From Inia geoffrensis (lineage: Eukaryota; Chordata; Mammalia; Artiodactyla; Iniidae): 64,000 nt of DNA. Shown here piece after piece: positions 24,801 to 36,622 of this stretch. The translations under genes and the position numbers were made by a program. The number at the start of each line of letters is the position of its first letter. Position 1 is the first letter of the stretch. Below the pieces are notes generated by a model. It ran no database searches. It was not told where the DNA came from and saw nothing but the letters and a program-made list of their open reading frames with translations. The stretch lies in contig CM070913.1 in assembly GCA_036417435.1 (NCBI GenBank), positions 92,061,373 to 92,125,372 of the forward strand, in the 5' to 3' direction.

Positions 24801-25716
24801 TTGTATTGCTATAGACTTCCCTCTTAGAACTGCTTTTGCTGCATCCCATAGGTTTTAGGTCATTGTGTTTTCATTGTCATTTGTTTCTAGGTATTTTTTG
24901 ATTTCCTCTTTGATTTCTTCAGTGATCTCTTGGTTATTATGTAGTGTATTGTTTAGCCTCCATGTGTTTGTATTTTTTCCAGATTTTTTCCTGTAATTGA
25001 TATCTAGTCTCATAGCATTGTGGTTCAAAAAGATACTTGATACGATTTCAATTTTCTTAAATTTACCAAGGCTTTGTGACCCAAGTTATGATTTGTGACC
25101 CAGGTTATGATCTATCCTGGAGAATGTTCCATAAGCACTTGAGAAGAATGTGTATTCTGTTGTTTTTGGATGGAATGTCCTATAAATATCAATTAAGTCC
25201 ATCTTTTTTATTGTATCATTTAAAGCTTGTGTTTCCTTATTTATTTTTATTTTGGATGATCTGTCCATTGGTGAATGTGGGGTGTTAAAGTCCCCTACTA
25301 TGATGGTGTTACTGTCGATTTCCCCTTTTACGTCTGTTAGCATTTGCCTTATGTATTGAGGTGCTCCTATGTTGGGTGCATAAATATTTACAATTGTTAT
25401 CTCTTCTTCTTGGATCGATCCCTTGATCATTATGTAGTGTCCTTCTTTGTCTCTTGTAATATTCTTTACAGTCTATTTTGTCTGATATGAGAATTGTTAC
25501 TCCAGCTTTCTTTTGATTTCCATTTGCATGGAATATCTTTTTCCACCCCCTCACTTTCAGTCTGTATGTGTCCCTAGGTCTGAAGTGGGTCTCTTGGAGA
25601 CAGCATATATACAGGTCTTGTTTTTGTATCCATTCACCCAGTCTACGTCTTTTGGCTGGAGCATTTAATCCATTTGCATTTAAGGTAATTATCTATATGT
25701 ATGTTTCTATGACCAT
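21887..25716 (-). pseudogene. L1 ORF2 remnant, minus strand
   Basis: ORF2 begins with ATG at 25716-25714 and its natural stop is TAA at 21889-21887. Endonuclease fragments lie at 25086-25554 and reverse transcriptase fragments at 23589-24656, with a FADDM motif at the 3' end of the piece ending near 23589. C-terminal pieces lie at 21935-23345. There are frameshifts and nonsense codons between them, including one shortly before the natural end (TAG at about 21935). The protein is therefore not made intact. Confidence 0.87.
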
Positions 25717-25774
25717 TTTCTTAATTGTTTTGGGTTTGTTATTGTAGGTCTTTTCCTTCTCTTGTGTTTCCTGC

Positions 25775-26668
25775 CTAGAGAAGTTCCTTTAACATTTGTT
25801 GTAAAGCTGGTTTGGTGGTGCTGAACTCTCTCAGCTTTTGCTTGTCTGTAAAGCTTTTAATTTCTCCATCAAATCTGAATGAGATCCTTGCTGGGTAGAG
25901 TCATCTTGGTTGCAGGTTTTTCTCCTTCATCCCTTTCAATATGTCCTGCCACTCCCTTCTGGCTTGCGGAGTTTCTGCTGAAAGATCAGCTGTTAACCTT
26001 ATGGGGATTCCCTTGTGTGTTATTTGTTGTTTTTCCCTTGCTGCTTTTAATATTTTTTCTTTGTATTTAATTTTTGACAGTTTGATTAATATGTGTCTTG
26101 GTGTGTTTCTCCTTAGATTTATCCTGTATGGGACTCTCTGTGCTTCCTTGACTTGATTAACTATTTCCTTTCCCATATTAGGGAAGTTTTCAGCTATAAT
26201 CTCTTCAAATATTTTCTCAGTCCCTTTCTTTTTCTCTTCTTCTTCTGGAACCTCTATAATTCGAATGTTGGTGCATTTAATGTTGTCCCAGAGGTCTCTG
26301 AGACTGTCCTCAGTTCTTTTCATTCTTTTTTCTTTATTCTGCTCTGCAGTAGTTATTTCCACTATTTTATCTTCCAGGTCACTTATCCGTTCTTCTGCCT
26401 CAGTTATTCTGCTATTGATCCCTTCTGGGGTATTTTTAATTTCATTTATTGTGTTGTTCATCGTTGCTCGTTTCATCTTTAGTTCTTCTAGGTCCTTGTT
26501 AAACGTTTCGTGTATTTTCTCCATTCTATTTCCAAGATTTTAGATCACCTTTACTATCATTATTCTGAATTCTTTTTCAGGTAGACTGCCTGTTTCCTCT
26601 TCATGTGTTTGGTCTGGTGGGTTTTTATCTTGCTTCTCCATCTGCTGTGTGTTTCTCTGTCTTCTCAT
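25775..26668 (-). pseudogene. L1 ORF1 with two nonsense codons in an otherwise continuous frame
   Basis: From the ATG at 26668 (protein start MRRQRN) the same frame runs to the natural TAG at 25777-25775, 298 codons in all. It is interrupted only by TAA at 26542-26540 and TGA at 25903-25901. The long middle piece (207 residues) has the coiled-coil-like EEEEKKKGTEKIFEEI segment and the RNA-binding region. Compared with the plus-strand L1 here, the TGA replaces a Leu codon. So few lesions suggest a more recent insertion than the first L1, though still inactive. Confidence 0.85.
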
Positions 26669-27990
26669 TTTGCTTATCTTACTGTGTTTGGGGTCTCCTT
26701 TTCTCAGGTTGCAGGTTCGTAGTTCCCGTTGTTTTTGGTGTCTGTTCCCAGTGGCTAAGGTTGGTTCAGTGGGTTGTGTAGGCTTCCTGGTGGAGGGGAC
26801 TAGCACCTGTTCTTGTGGATGAGGCTGGATCTTGTCTTTCTGGTGGGCAGGACCACGTCCAGTGGTGTGTTTTGGGGTGTTTGTGAACTTATTATGATTT
26901 TAGGCAGCCTCTCTGCTAATGGGTGGGGCTGTGTTCCTGTCTTGCTAGTTGCTTGGCATGGGGTGTCCAGCACTGTAGCTTGCTGGTCGTTGAGTGAAGC
27001 TGGGTGCTGGTGTTGAGATGGAGATCTCTGGGAGATTTTAACCGTTTGATATTATGTGGAGCTGGGAGGTCTCTTGTGGATCAATGTCCTGAACTTGGCT
27101 CTTCCACCTCAGAGGCACATCACTGACTCCTGGCTGCAGCACCAAGAGCATTTCATCCACACGGCTCAGAATAAAAGGGAGAAAAAGTAGAAAGAAAGAA
27201 AGAAAGAGGACAATAGATAATAAAATAAAACAAGGTAAAATAAGATAAAGTTATTAAAATAAAAAAATAATTATTAAGAAAAAAAATTTCAACGTAAACA
27301 ACAAAACAAACAAAAACAGACGGACAGAACCCTAGGACAAATGGTAAAAGCAAAGCTATACAGACAAAATCACAGACAGAAGCATACACATACACACAAA
27401 AAGAGGAAAAGGGAGAAATATATACATATCTTTGCTCCCAATGTCCACCCCCTCAATTTGGGATGATTCACTGTCTATTCATGTATTCCACAGATGCAGG
27501 TACATCAAGTTGATTGTGGAGCTTTAATCCGCTGCCTCTGAGGCTGCTGGGAGAGATTTCCCTTTTTCTTCTTTGTTCCCACAGCTCCCGGGGTTCAGCT
27601 TTGGATGTGGCCCCGCCTCTGCGTGCAGGTCGCCGGAGGGCGTCTGTTCCCGCTCAGACAGGACGGGGTTAAAGGAGCCGCTGACTCGGGGGCTCTGGCT
27701 CACTCAGGCTGGGGGAGGGAGGGGCACGGAGACGGGGCGGGCCTGCGGCAGCAGAGGCGGCGTGTGACGTTGCACCAGCCTGAGGCGCGCAGTGCACTCT
27801 CCCAGGGAAGTTGTCCCTGGATCCCGGGACCCTGGCAGTGGCGGGCTGCACAGGCTCCCCGGAAAGGGGGTTGCACGTGCAGAGTGACCTGTGCTCGCAC
27901 ACAGGCCTCTTGGTGGCGGCAGCAGTGGCCTTAGCATCTCCTGCCCGTCTCTGGGGTCTGCGCTGTTAGCTGCGACTCCGGCCCGTGAGG

Positions 27991-29359
27991 CTTTTTAATT
28001 AAGTGCAGTCGCCTCCGTGGCACCATCACTGTGCCCCTTCCCCCATAGGTGACTTAATGGGGACCCGGGCAGTAACCTCCTTATTGAGGCGCTTCGACAG
28101 CGCCAGCCTGAGGCCCAGGGTCCTGCCTTCTCCTTTGATCTGGGTCCAGGGGCCAGCAGAGCACAGCCCCCGGGGCCTTAGGGCCCTATGGAGAGACAGG
28201 AAGACCTCAGAGCTTGTTCACCAACCAACCTCCCTGTGTCCGTGGGTCCCTCCCTCTTCCACGGCCGGGCCTCCTGCTGGCCTTGTCAGCCCCCAAGTCC
28301 AAACCCACCACCAGCCCGCCAACAGCCGGCCCCGTGGGGCAGGAAGGTCACCGGTCTGGTCCCCTGGCAGCGCTGGGAGCCCTGGCTGGTGACGGGGGTC
28401 GGCTCAGAGGCGGGCTGAGAATTATGCTGCTTCGGGCGAAGGGCCCTGTGGCTCCGTGCGTTTGAGACGTCCATCGCCACGGTGCATCTGAGTTGAAGGT
28501 CGGAAGATAACGGGGCGTCCGTTTCCCGACACTCAGCAGCCCTGGGCCCACAGCCCTTGCAGGGGAAAGGCCTGGAGACTTAGAGGAGCCACTCAGCCTG
28601 TCTGAGTCAGGCCAGGCCAGCCGTCCTCCGAGGCCACCGCAGAACAGCTGTTTGTATTGGCAGAGCTGCCTGTATCCATTAGCCCGATGACTCACCTGGC
28701 TTTAGCTTGGAGCCTGAACCCACAGCAAAATCTCAGTGAGAACCCTTCCCACAAGTCCTAAGCCAGCCACCCCGTGGAGCTTCCCAAAGTCATTAAGCTT
28801 CCCAACTCCCGCTCTGTACATACAATTATGCCCACTTCACACGCAGCAAACTGAGGCAGAGACCTCCACTGGCTCAGACTTGGGGACTGGGGCTGTCACC
28901 CAAGTGATCTTATCTCATTGTCTAGCCTAGAAGCAGGGGTCATCCTGGATGAACTGGGACGTATTCCCGCAAGCCTTGGATCTGGGTCAGTCATCGCCTG
29001 CGCGTGGCCCCGAGGCCACACCCCGAATGAAAGTGACAGCAGCAGCATGGGGCCCACAGAGAACTGGACCCCAGGGGTCCTGTCCACGGTGCCAGTGATC
29101 TCTGTCTCCAGCCAGATCTGTGCTCAGATCTGGAGATTTCTTGAGACTCTGAAAGTGCGGTATTTCTGTGAAAATATGGCAATGTTGTAAAGTTACTAAT
29201 CAATTAAGATTTCTTTAAAACACTGCACAGGCCAAATAAATCATGTGTGTGGAGTGGGTTTAGGAACACATCTGGACCATTTACCTAGATCAGCATTAGT
29301 CTGACGGAAATGTGATGTGAGCCACACATGTCATTCTACCTGTCCTAGTTGCCACTTTA
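27991..29359. other. GC-rich unique sequence
   Basis: Begins at the 5' end of the minus-strand L1. No gene seen. A faint MIR remnant lies at 28785-28885. The first tens of bases may still belong to the L1 5'UTR. Confidence 0.55.
28785..28885 (+). mobile_element. MIR fragment (degenerate)
   Basis: ATGCCCACTTCACACGCAGC and AAACTGAGGCAGAGA resemble the MIR core, but little else does. Confidence 0.4.
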
Positions 29360-29373
29360 AAAACGTAAAGGTA

Positions 29374-29512
29374 GGGAGTTCTCCCTGGTGGCCTAGTGGT
29401 TAGGATTCCAGGCTTTCGCTGCCGTGGCCCAGGTTCAGTCCCTGGTCGGGGAACAGAGATACTGCAAGTTGTGCGGCGAGGCCAAAAAGTAAGTTAAAAA
29501 AATAAAAATAAT
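29374..29512 (+). mobile_element. CHR-1-type SINE with target-site duplication
   Basis: Head GGAGTTCTCCCTGGTGGCCT, B-box-like GGTTCAGTCCCTGG and an A-rich tail. AAAACGTAAAGGTA (29360-29373) and AAAACGCAAAGGTA (29513-29526) flank it. Confidence 0.92.
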
Positions 29513-29526
29513 AAAACGCAAAGGTA

Positions 29527-29899
29527 AATTACAGGTACAATTAATTGTGATAATATCTTCTATCTAACCCAATAATCCCAAATATTATCAGTGCAATGTG
29601 CATCAGTAAAAGGACTACTAATGAGATGCTTAAGTCTGAAATTCTGGGTGACTCTGCCCTTAGAGCACGTCTTCATTTGTACTCGAACTATCTCAAGAGA
29701 GGGCAATTCGGACAAGCTCCCATGGGATCTGGGGCTGCCCAATGGGACAGCTCGGCTTGAGGGCCTATCAAATTCTACATGATTAGCATTTTCGGTAGCA
29801 TTTCCATCGCCAGCGCGTTATTTCCCCAGCACTCCGGCCAGAAACTCCACTCGTCCAACCCCCATCTTATCCACCAGGCATAGAGCATTTCCAAATATC
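29527..29899. other. Unique sequence
   Basis: Nothing recognised between a CHR-1 SINE and an L2-like stretch. Confidence 0.5.
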
Positions 29900-30370
29900 C
29901 CTTGAATGCATCCCTTAAAAGAAAATTTCCTCAACCTCTTTGACCTAAACTGTTTGAGTGGATACCTACTAAGCCCCTCTACCTTCTGTCTCTACACCCT
30001 CTGCCCCAATCCCTTCACACTGCTGCCACAAGGACCTTTTGAAAGCCAGCATCTGACCCTAGGGATGCATCTCTGCTCCCCAAATGTGCTACAAAGCTTT
30101 GAGACACCATGCCTTTGTGCGTGCTGTTCCCTCCACCTCGCATGCCCTTCCCCCTTTCTCAGTCTTTGGATCCTACCCACCTTTCTAAGACTGTTGAAAT
30201 GTTGCCTTTTCTGGAAACCCCTCTCCTATCTTCCAAAACAAAACAAATCATCCTTGCCTTTATCCTACCAGCCCTTCTCTAGAAGACTCGTCATGCAGTC
30301 CTGAACTTTCATTTGTGTCCTCTCTTTCCTGCCACTACTAGTTATTAGAGCACTCGGTATGTAGTGCCGC
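29900..30370 (+). mobile_element. LINE-2 fragment (probable)
   Basis: TGCCTTTGTGCGTGCTGTTC, CCTCCACCTCGCATGCCCTT and ATCCTACCCACCTTTCTAAG resemble the part of L2 upstream of its 3' end. Boundaries are loose. Confidence 0.55.
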
Positions 30371-30439
30371 AGCCTGCCCGGGGTGGGGCCTAAGTGAACT
30401 GCACCCCTAGGGCTGTGTGGTACACAAGCCGTGTAAGTG

Positions 30440-30630
30440 ATGGAGTGTTCTTTGTATCAGGTACTGCCGTTCGCCTTTACATGTTACCGTTGCCCTGAGT
30501 CCTACTATTATTTTGCTCTCAAGAAAACCAGGGCTCAGAGAGGTGACGCAGCTTGCCCAAGGTCACAGAGCTCTTACGCGGTAGAACTAGACTCCAAACC
30601 CAGGGATCTGGTCCAACCACTATGTTAGGC
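30440..30630 (+). mobile_element. MIR SINE
   Basis: TTACATGTTACCG, CAGGGCTCAGAGAGGTGACG, CTTGCCCAAGGTCACAGAGC and CTAGACTCCAAACCCAGG are in MIR order. Confidence 0.87.
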
Positions 30631-30739
30631 CACTTGGGAACTCCTGAATGGTGATAGGGAACGGGACTTCGTAATATTCTAGCACCGTGACTGGCACTCA
30701 GAATGTGTCATGTGCTTATTGAGTAAGAACTGCAGGAAG

Positions 30740-30870
30740 ATGCACTCCGGGTCTCAGTGCCCAGAACTTTGCCTGCCAGGCCTGTTCTTGTCTTCCACAT
30801 TCAGGACAGATGTCACCTCTTAAGAGACCATCCCTGACCACCCCATCAAAGCAGTCACCCTCCCGCCACT
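30740..30870 (+). mobile_element. LINE-2 fragment
   Basis: CAGGACAGATGTCACCTCTT and AAGAGACCATCCCTGACCAC are typical L2 text. Confidence 0.6.
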
Positions 30871-31510
30871 CAGAGGGCTCCAATATATCACAGCGTTAGG
30901 ACAATCAAAGTGCAGTAAGACTGGAAAATCTGCCCCGTAGACACAGGCAAATAGAATCACGTGTCCCCGTGATGACCCCTCTGCTCTGAGAGGCAGCAAA
31001 GGCTTTCTCCAAAGGTCCAGATAATAAATACTTTCCACCTTTCAGTCTGGACAGTCTGTTGCAATTACTCAACCCTCATTGTCTTGGGAAAAGAGCCATC
31101 TGCAAAATGTCAAGGAGTGGGTGTGTTTCGATAAAACTTTATTTACAAAAGCAGGCATTGGGTGGATCGCAGGACGTCGTTGCCAACTCCTGCTTCGTTT
31201 AAGGAAATAGTTGTCATATAAATAAAAGAACCAGCAGATAGCTAGCACTGTGTTTAAACATTATCCTGAAATATAGGGCAGAGGCATTTTATGCAGAGGA
31301 TTTGCTCACGAAGATCTTGCCTTTTGTAAATCTGCTGCATAATTCAAGGCTAATTTTTGCAAAGAAGTACATATCAAGAAGGGCCTTGTCAGTATTTCTA
31401 GCTCAAAGGGGACAGAGCTGCAGCCATAGAGTAAATACAGTGCTATTGACTTAGTCTTCCAGGTTTCACATGATTTGATTTTTTTCAATTGAATTTTAAA
31501 ATTGGGGTGT
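30871..31510. other. Unique sequence
   Basis: AT-moderate stretch with no feature that I can support. Confidence 0.5.
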
Positions 31511-31728
31511 AGGTACTGCTATGTATAAAATAGATAACCAACAAGGACCTACTGTATAGCACAGGGAACTCTACTCAATATTTTGTAGTAACCTATAAGG
31601 GGTAAGAATCTGAAAAAGAATAGCTATATACATATGTATAACTGAATTACTTTGCTGTACTCCTGAAATTAGCACAACACTGTAAATCAACCATACTTCA
31701 ATAAAATAATAAAATAAAATAAAACTGG
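31511..31728 (+). mobile_element. Cetartiodactyl L1 3' fragment
   Basis: ACAAGGACCTACTGTATAGC, CTTTGCTGTACTCCTGAAAT and CACTGTAAATCAACCATACT, then TTCAATAAAATAATAAAATA, form the same 3' end as at 11588-12070. Only about the last 200 bases are present. Confidence 0.88.
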
Positions 31729-31947
31729 GGTGTAGGTGACATTTTTTTCCAATTTTGTTTTAGTGAAACTCTGTTAATATTTGTTGTACCAACCTAGTTG
31801 AAATTCACATAATGTGAATTTACACAAAAGGCAACCACCTTGTGGTGGCATCTGCCTCCCCCACTGGCTATAATCTCCCCAAGAGCAAAAGGTCACCGCC
31901 CCTTTCCTCCGAGTGGGGGTCCCGTGCATGCTGCGTGGCAGACACTC

Positions 31948-32246
31948 CACACACACACACACGCGTGCGCACATGCACACACACACATGCGCGCGTACAC
32001 ACGCACACACACGCACGCACACACACACATGCGCGCGCACACACACACGCGCGTACACACGCACACACACGCACACGCGCGCGCGCACACACACACATGC
32101 GCGCGTACACACACACACATGCGCGCGCACACACACACGCGCGCGTACACACACATGCGCGCGCGCACACACACACGTGCGTACACACGCACACGCGCGC
32201 GCACACACACACACGTGCGTACACACGCACACGCGCGCGCGCGCAC
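31948..32246 (+). repeat. 299-bp uninterrupted alternating purine-pyrimidine tract
   Basis: Every step from 31948 to 32246 alternates pyrimidine and purine, built from CA, CG and occasional TG/TA steps, with recurring blocks such as ATGCGCGCG and GCGTACACACGC. This is strongly compatible with Z-DNA formation. Confidence 0.95.
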
Positions 32247-33344
32247 CCTGATCTGAACGGAGGATCTGTTTTGCCTCGAAGTGCAAATCAGGAAGGAATA
32301 CGCTTCAACTACAGCTGCGGCGATTTCGGGGCGATATCAGCGCTTTTCTGATTTTACAGAGAATGTTCAACGCTGCGGCTTCCGGTGGTTCTGCAGTCTT
32401 TTTCTCTGGAAACTCTTTGTGTGTTTGTTTGTTTTGTAACAGCCATTCGTGTTGGGTGGCATAGAGGCCCGACCTGGCCGGAAGCAGAAGGAGGGAGCAG
32501 GAAATATCCCCGATATCCTTCCAAACTTAGCATCTAGGATCTGAAACTTCCTTCCCTACAAAGTACGGCCTGTGCCTTTTTTTCCATGCCCTGCACCAAG
32601 CACTTAACCTTCACATGTCACTGCGGCCTCGTAGCTTTAATAAACCACATCAACAGCATTTTGCAATGATGCTTCTTTTCCTCTATGAAACCTGAAGCCG
32701 TAAGCGGACCTTCTATTAGGCTGGCAATTAAGCCGCTCCCTGGGCCCAGTGGATATGCGTTCAACCTGCCAAAAGATGATGCAACGCATGCCTTCCTCAG
32801 TGGCATCCTCAGGGCCCGACTCCCGTGTTCCCCCAGATACCTTGCTCCAGCTCTGTGTGCAGCCAGGGAGGTACCAGCGTGTGGAACCCGGTTTCAACCA
32901 CAAAACCCAACCGGCTGCAGCAAGCAGCTCACCAAAGAGCCACGGGGTGACCAAAAAGACGGCTTTTCCCACTGTTCTCCCTGAGGAAAACGCAGCCACT
33001 GCAGTCAAAATGCTGTCTCCCTCAGCTCACTGCCTTGGCTGTCCTCTGAGAAACCAAAACAGACCCTACGGATGCCTGTCCAACCCCTTTTATTTTCTCC
33101 CCTGCCGGTGAGGCCTGGCTCGGCTGGGGTACCTGCCCTCCTCCCCAGGGCTCCAGGACTGCATCCCAGTTGGGATCCCATGCCAATCACAGGGCTTTTA
33201 TTGCCCCAGCCTCGGTCAAAGCATCGCCCTTTAAAATCCCAGATAGAGGGAACTTCTCTGGTTTAAGTCAGTTCCAGTTGAGTTTTGTCACTTGCTAATG
33301 AGACTCCTAACTAATGCAATGAAAAACAAATGCTCTAATACTAA
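32247..33344. other. Unique sequence
   Basis: About 1.1 kb right of the Z-DNA-like tract, without a recognised repeat or gene. Confidence 0.55.
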
Positions 33345-33520
33345 CAGATACTAACGTTGATGGGTGCCCCATGCTAGATACCATGATAAGCTTTTTTCAT
33401 AAATTATTTCATGTAACCCTCTCCATAACCTTTCGAGGACATAGCTCCCATATTACAGGTAAGGAGCAGACGTTCAGAAAGATTTAGTAAGCTATCTAAG
33501 GCTGTCTACAAGGTAGGCAT
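33345..33520 (+). mobile_element. MIR SINE (diverged)
   Basis: ATGCTAGATACCATGATAAG, TTATTTCATGTAACCCTC and CATATTACAGGTAAGGAGCA align by eye with the MIR core. Confidence 0.7.
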
Positions 33521-33822
33521 CAGCCCTTGTGTGAAGTAGGAAAAGATGACCCCTCTCAGCAGAGGGCACACAATTCGGTGGAATGAGATTTCAGGATGTT
33601 TCTGCACATTGGAAGAAGGGGCAGACACAGGCCCAGGCCAGGAAGCATGGTTTAGGAGTGAGGTAGGGGGGGCTGGATTGCAGCTCCCTTGACCCCATAG
33701 CTAAGTGCCTTCGTGTGGGTCATGTCTGCACACCTGAACAGAGCACAACTGATGACCCCACTCTGATGTCACGCCTCCAAGCCTGGAATCTCCATCCATC
33801 TAACCCCTAAGCTTCTTGACCA

Positions 33823-34103
33823 GTGTATTAGTTAGGGGCCAACCAGAGAGACGGAACCTACAGTAGGAGATGGAGATTTATTGCAAGGTATCAGCCTACG
33901 TGATTTTGAGGGCTGCTGGCTGGGCAAACTTGAAATCCACAGAGCAGGCTGGAAACCTTAGTTCTCTTATGATCTTTCACCTCTTTGTACGAGGTCCACT
34001 TACATTATTGAGGATAATCTCCTTTACTTAAACTCAACTGATGTGGATGTTAATCACCTCTACTAAATACCTTCCCTGTAATACCTGGATGCAGGTTTCA
34101 TTG
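33823..34103 (+). mobile_element. Unassigned old repeat next to an L1 tail
   Basis: GTGTATTAGTTAGGGGCCAA, GGAGATTTATTGCAAGGTAT, GATTTTGAGGGCTGCTGGCT and GATGTGGATGTTAATCACC resemble a common mammalian repeat that I cannot name safely. An L1 3' end replaces its right end. Confidence 0.45.
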
Positions 34104-34698
34104 AAAAACCTAAGTGTCCATCATCGGATGAACGGACAAAGAAGATGTGGCACATATATACAATGGAATATTACTCAGCCATAAAAAGAAACGAAACTGA
34201 GCTATTTGTAATGAGGTGGCTGGACCTAGAGTCTGTCATACAGAGTGAAGTAAGTCAGAAAGAGAAAGACAAATACCATATGCTAACATATATATATATA
34301 TATGGAATTTAAGAAAAAAAAATGTCATGAAGAACCTAGGGGTTAAGAGGGGAATAAAGACACAGACCTACTAGAGAATGGACTTGAGGATATGGGAAGG
34401 GGGGAGCATAAGCTGCGACAAATCGAGAGAGAGGCATGGACATATATACGCTACCAAACGTAAAATAGCTAGCTAGTGGGAAGCAGCCGCATGGCACAGG
34501 GAGATCAGCTCCGTGTTTTGTGACCCCCTAGAAGGGTGGGATACGGAGGGTGGGAGGGAGGGAGATGCAAGAGGGAAGAGATACGGGGACATATGTATAT
34601 GTATAACTGATTCACTTTGTTATAAAGCAGAAACTAACACACCATTGTAAAGCAATTATACTCCAATAAAGATGTAAAAAAAAAAAAAAAAAAAGACA
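34104..34698 (+). mobile_element. Cetartiodactyl L1 3' end with poly-A tail
   Basis: It carries the end of ORF2 (TGTCCATCATCGGATGAACG to about 34310), the whole 3'UTR as in the 2.1-7.8 kb element (GGGAAGCAGCCGCATGGCAC; CTCCAATAAAGATGT) and an 18-A tail. A short TA run (34290-34304) lies within. The 5' end is truncated inside ORF2, and an older repeat lies immediately to the left. Confidence 0.9.
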
Positions 34699-35039
34699 AA
34701 AAAAGAAAAGCTGGAGACAATGGCCTGGCCGAGTGGACACATCACGCTGACCGTCACAACCACCTGCGATCGCTGCTCTTCTCACCGTGTCGCAGGTGTT
34801 AGGCTGGAAGGGTCTCTGGTCATCTCTCTCCATCTGTAGGGGTGGCCCAGACTTGCCTGGCTCCCCCTTCGTGTCCCAGCGTGAGTAGTTATATGGTACG
34901 TTAATCACATATCAACCAAACCCTGCTAGCTTTCTGACCCTCCTGCAGGATCTGTAAAATCTGCCCTTTCCTTTCTATCCCACCTCCTAAGCTCTGGCAT
35001 CATCTGCTTCTACTGTCAGAGGCTGAAGGGCAGCGGAAG

Positions 35040-35250
35040 GGAGGGATGCGGAGCCTGGCTTCAGGGTCTGCCTGAGGTCTTTGGGCTGCATGAGTGACTT
35101 AACCTCTTTGAACTTTAGTTTCCTTCTCCGGAGAACGGAGGTAACAATAGTCCCAACTAGGTGCGGCTCTAGCAAGGAGGAAAAAAATGACAAAATTCCT
35201 AAAGGGCTGAGAACAGTGCCTGGCCGGTGGCAAGTGTTCAATAAATGAGA
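35040..35250 (+). mobile_element. MIR (MIRb-like)
   Basis: GAGTGACTTAACCTCTTTGA, TTTCCTTCTCCGGAGAACGG and GAGAACAGTGCCTGGCCGGT with GTGTTCAATAAATGA match the MIRb order including its 3' end. Confidence 0.82.
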
Positions 35251-36454
35251 TCACCATGGTGATCAGGATGCTGAGGATGCACGTCTGGTTCCCTCACTTC
35301 CTCCTGGTCCAGGCAGCATCTCTCCAGCCATAGGCCTTGTGACGTAGCTGCCCAGAGTCTTCCATCACACAGGGTCATCCTAGGACGGACCCGTCCATCT
35401 CGCTGCCTGTATACACGGGACGGAACAGGAGGAGGTTCCTCAACGTCTTGAAATTATTTTCGGTGTGTAATTATTACCTAGTCTTTCAGGAATGAAGGGA
35501 AATAAATATTTTCTAATATTCAAGGAACAAAAAAAGGACGAGGCTCCTCTTTCAGCTGCAACCTCGGGGATTTTGACAGGGCACGATCTTTTGTGTAGGA
35601 TGTCAGTGTGGAAAAAAGTCACCCACAGAATCATTGAAAAGACATGCATTGGGCATGGTTCTTGGTCCTGGGAATGCAGAGAGGATCGAGTTTGGAAGTT
35701 CAGCTTGAAAATTAGACTTTGCATACACATATAGATTTATATATCTGTATTTAGATTATATAATTAGATTATGTATTTAATACATGTATATTAGACAGAA
35801 AGAGAGAGAGAAGGGGAAAGACATTGTCAGAAGAGAGGATCTTTATTCTTCAAGTTACCATTCTTAGCTACAAGAACAGTCACAAAGACCTTCCCAAGTG
35901 TTATATTATGAAAAAAAAAAAAGGGTGAAGTGCATGCAGGGACAGCAAAACTATCTTCCCTACCCTATTCTGGGCCTTAAAGAACAATGGGATTTTGTAT
36001 TTGAATTGTCACTTACAAGGAGGAGAGCGGAGCGGGTGATCTGAAGGAGTTTCTTTTCTGGAAGTGAAATTCACAAGAGAAACCAACTGCTTCTGAAAGC
36101 AGCAGAAATTCATCACTGTGTTTCAGATCTAGGCTGGAGGTAAAGGGGAAGCAGCCGTCCTGGAAAGGGATGTGCAGCCGCTGAGAGTGGTTCCAGCAGG
36201 AGGATAGCGACTCCGCAGCTGTGTTGCGAGGCCACCCCACCCCCATCTTTGCTTCCAACTGGTCAGATGCCTCTTCCTGGTTAAATTCGAGGAACACGAG
36301 GGAAGCTGTGAGTGTAGCAGTTGGACTGGAAAGAAAAAGACTGGTAAATGATGCTACTGACAAACTATCTTGCCTTCTAAGCAATGAAGATAAGTGAAGA
36401 AATTAACAAAGAAAAGTCAAAAGGCGACCGACCAGAGTTTATACACTGGTTAAT
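35251..36454. other. Unique AT-rich sequence
   Basis: No gene or named repeat. A short AT-rich/AGAG stretch lies at 35730-35815. Confidence 0.55.
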
Positions 36455-36622
36455 CCCAGTGCCAGACACAGTTTGGAGCACTTTGAGTTGTCTCACTTAA
36501 TCCTACCCCAGACCTTATAAAGGAGGCGTTGGTATTATCCTCATTCTATAACAAAGTTCAGAGAGGTTAAGTGACTCGCCTGAGATCACACAGCTGAGGC
36601 CAGGGGTAAACCAACACAGGAC
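36455..36622 (+). mobile_element. MIR SINE
   Basis: CAGTGCCAGACACAGTTTGG, CTCACTTAATCCTACC, TCAGAGAGGTTAAGTGACTC and GATCACACAGCTGAGGCCAG are in MIR order. Confidence 0.87.

Larger units (their letters stand above)
21490..27990 (-). mobile_element. LINE-1, nearly full length, minus strand
   Basis: Read on the minus strand, this has a GC-rich 5'UTR (about 27990 down to 27500), an A-rich UTR segment, ORF1, ORF2 and a 3'UTR. It ends in AATAAAGATGTT plus an A-rich tail near 21490. It is about 6.5 kb long, longer at its 5' end than the plus-strand copy. ORF1 keeps one frame with two nonsense codons, while ORF2 has several breaks. No clear target-site duplication was seen, so the exact 5' end is uncertain. 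Confidence 0.93.

Noticed and set aside
27180..27320. A-rich low-complexity stretch as a separate repeat
   Set aside because: It is part of the 5'UTR of the minus-strand L1, lying between ORF1-proximal UTR and the GC-rich 5' end.
31774..32351. Cys/Val/Arg- and His/Thr/Arg-rich frames on both strands
   Set aside because: They are translations of the alternating CA/CG repeat, not genes.
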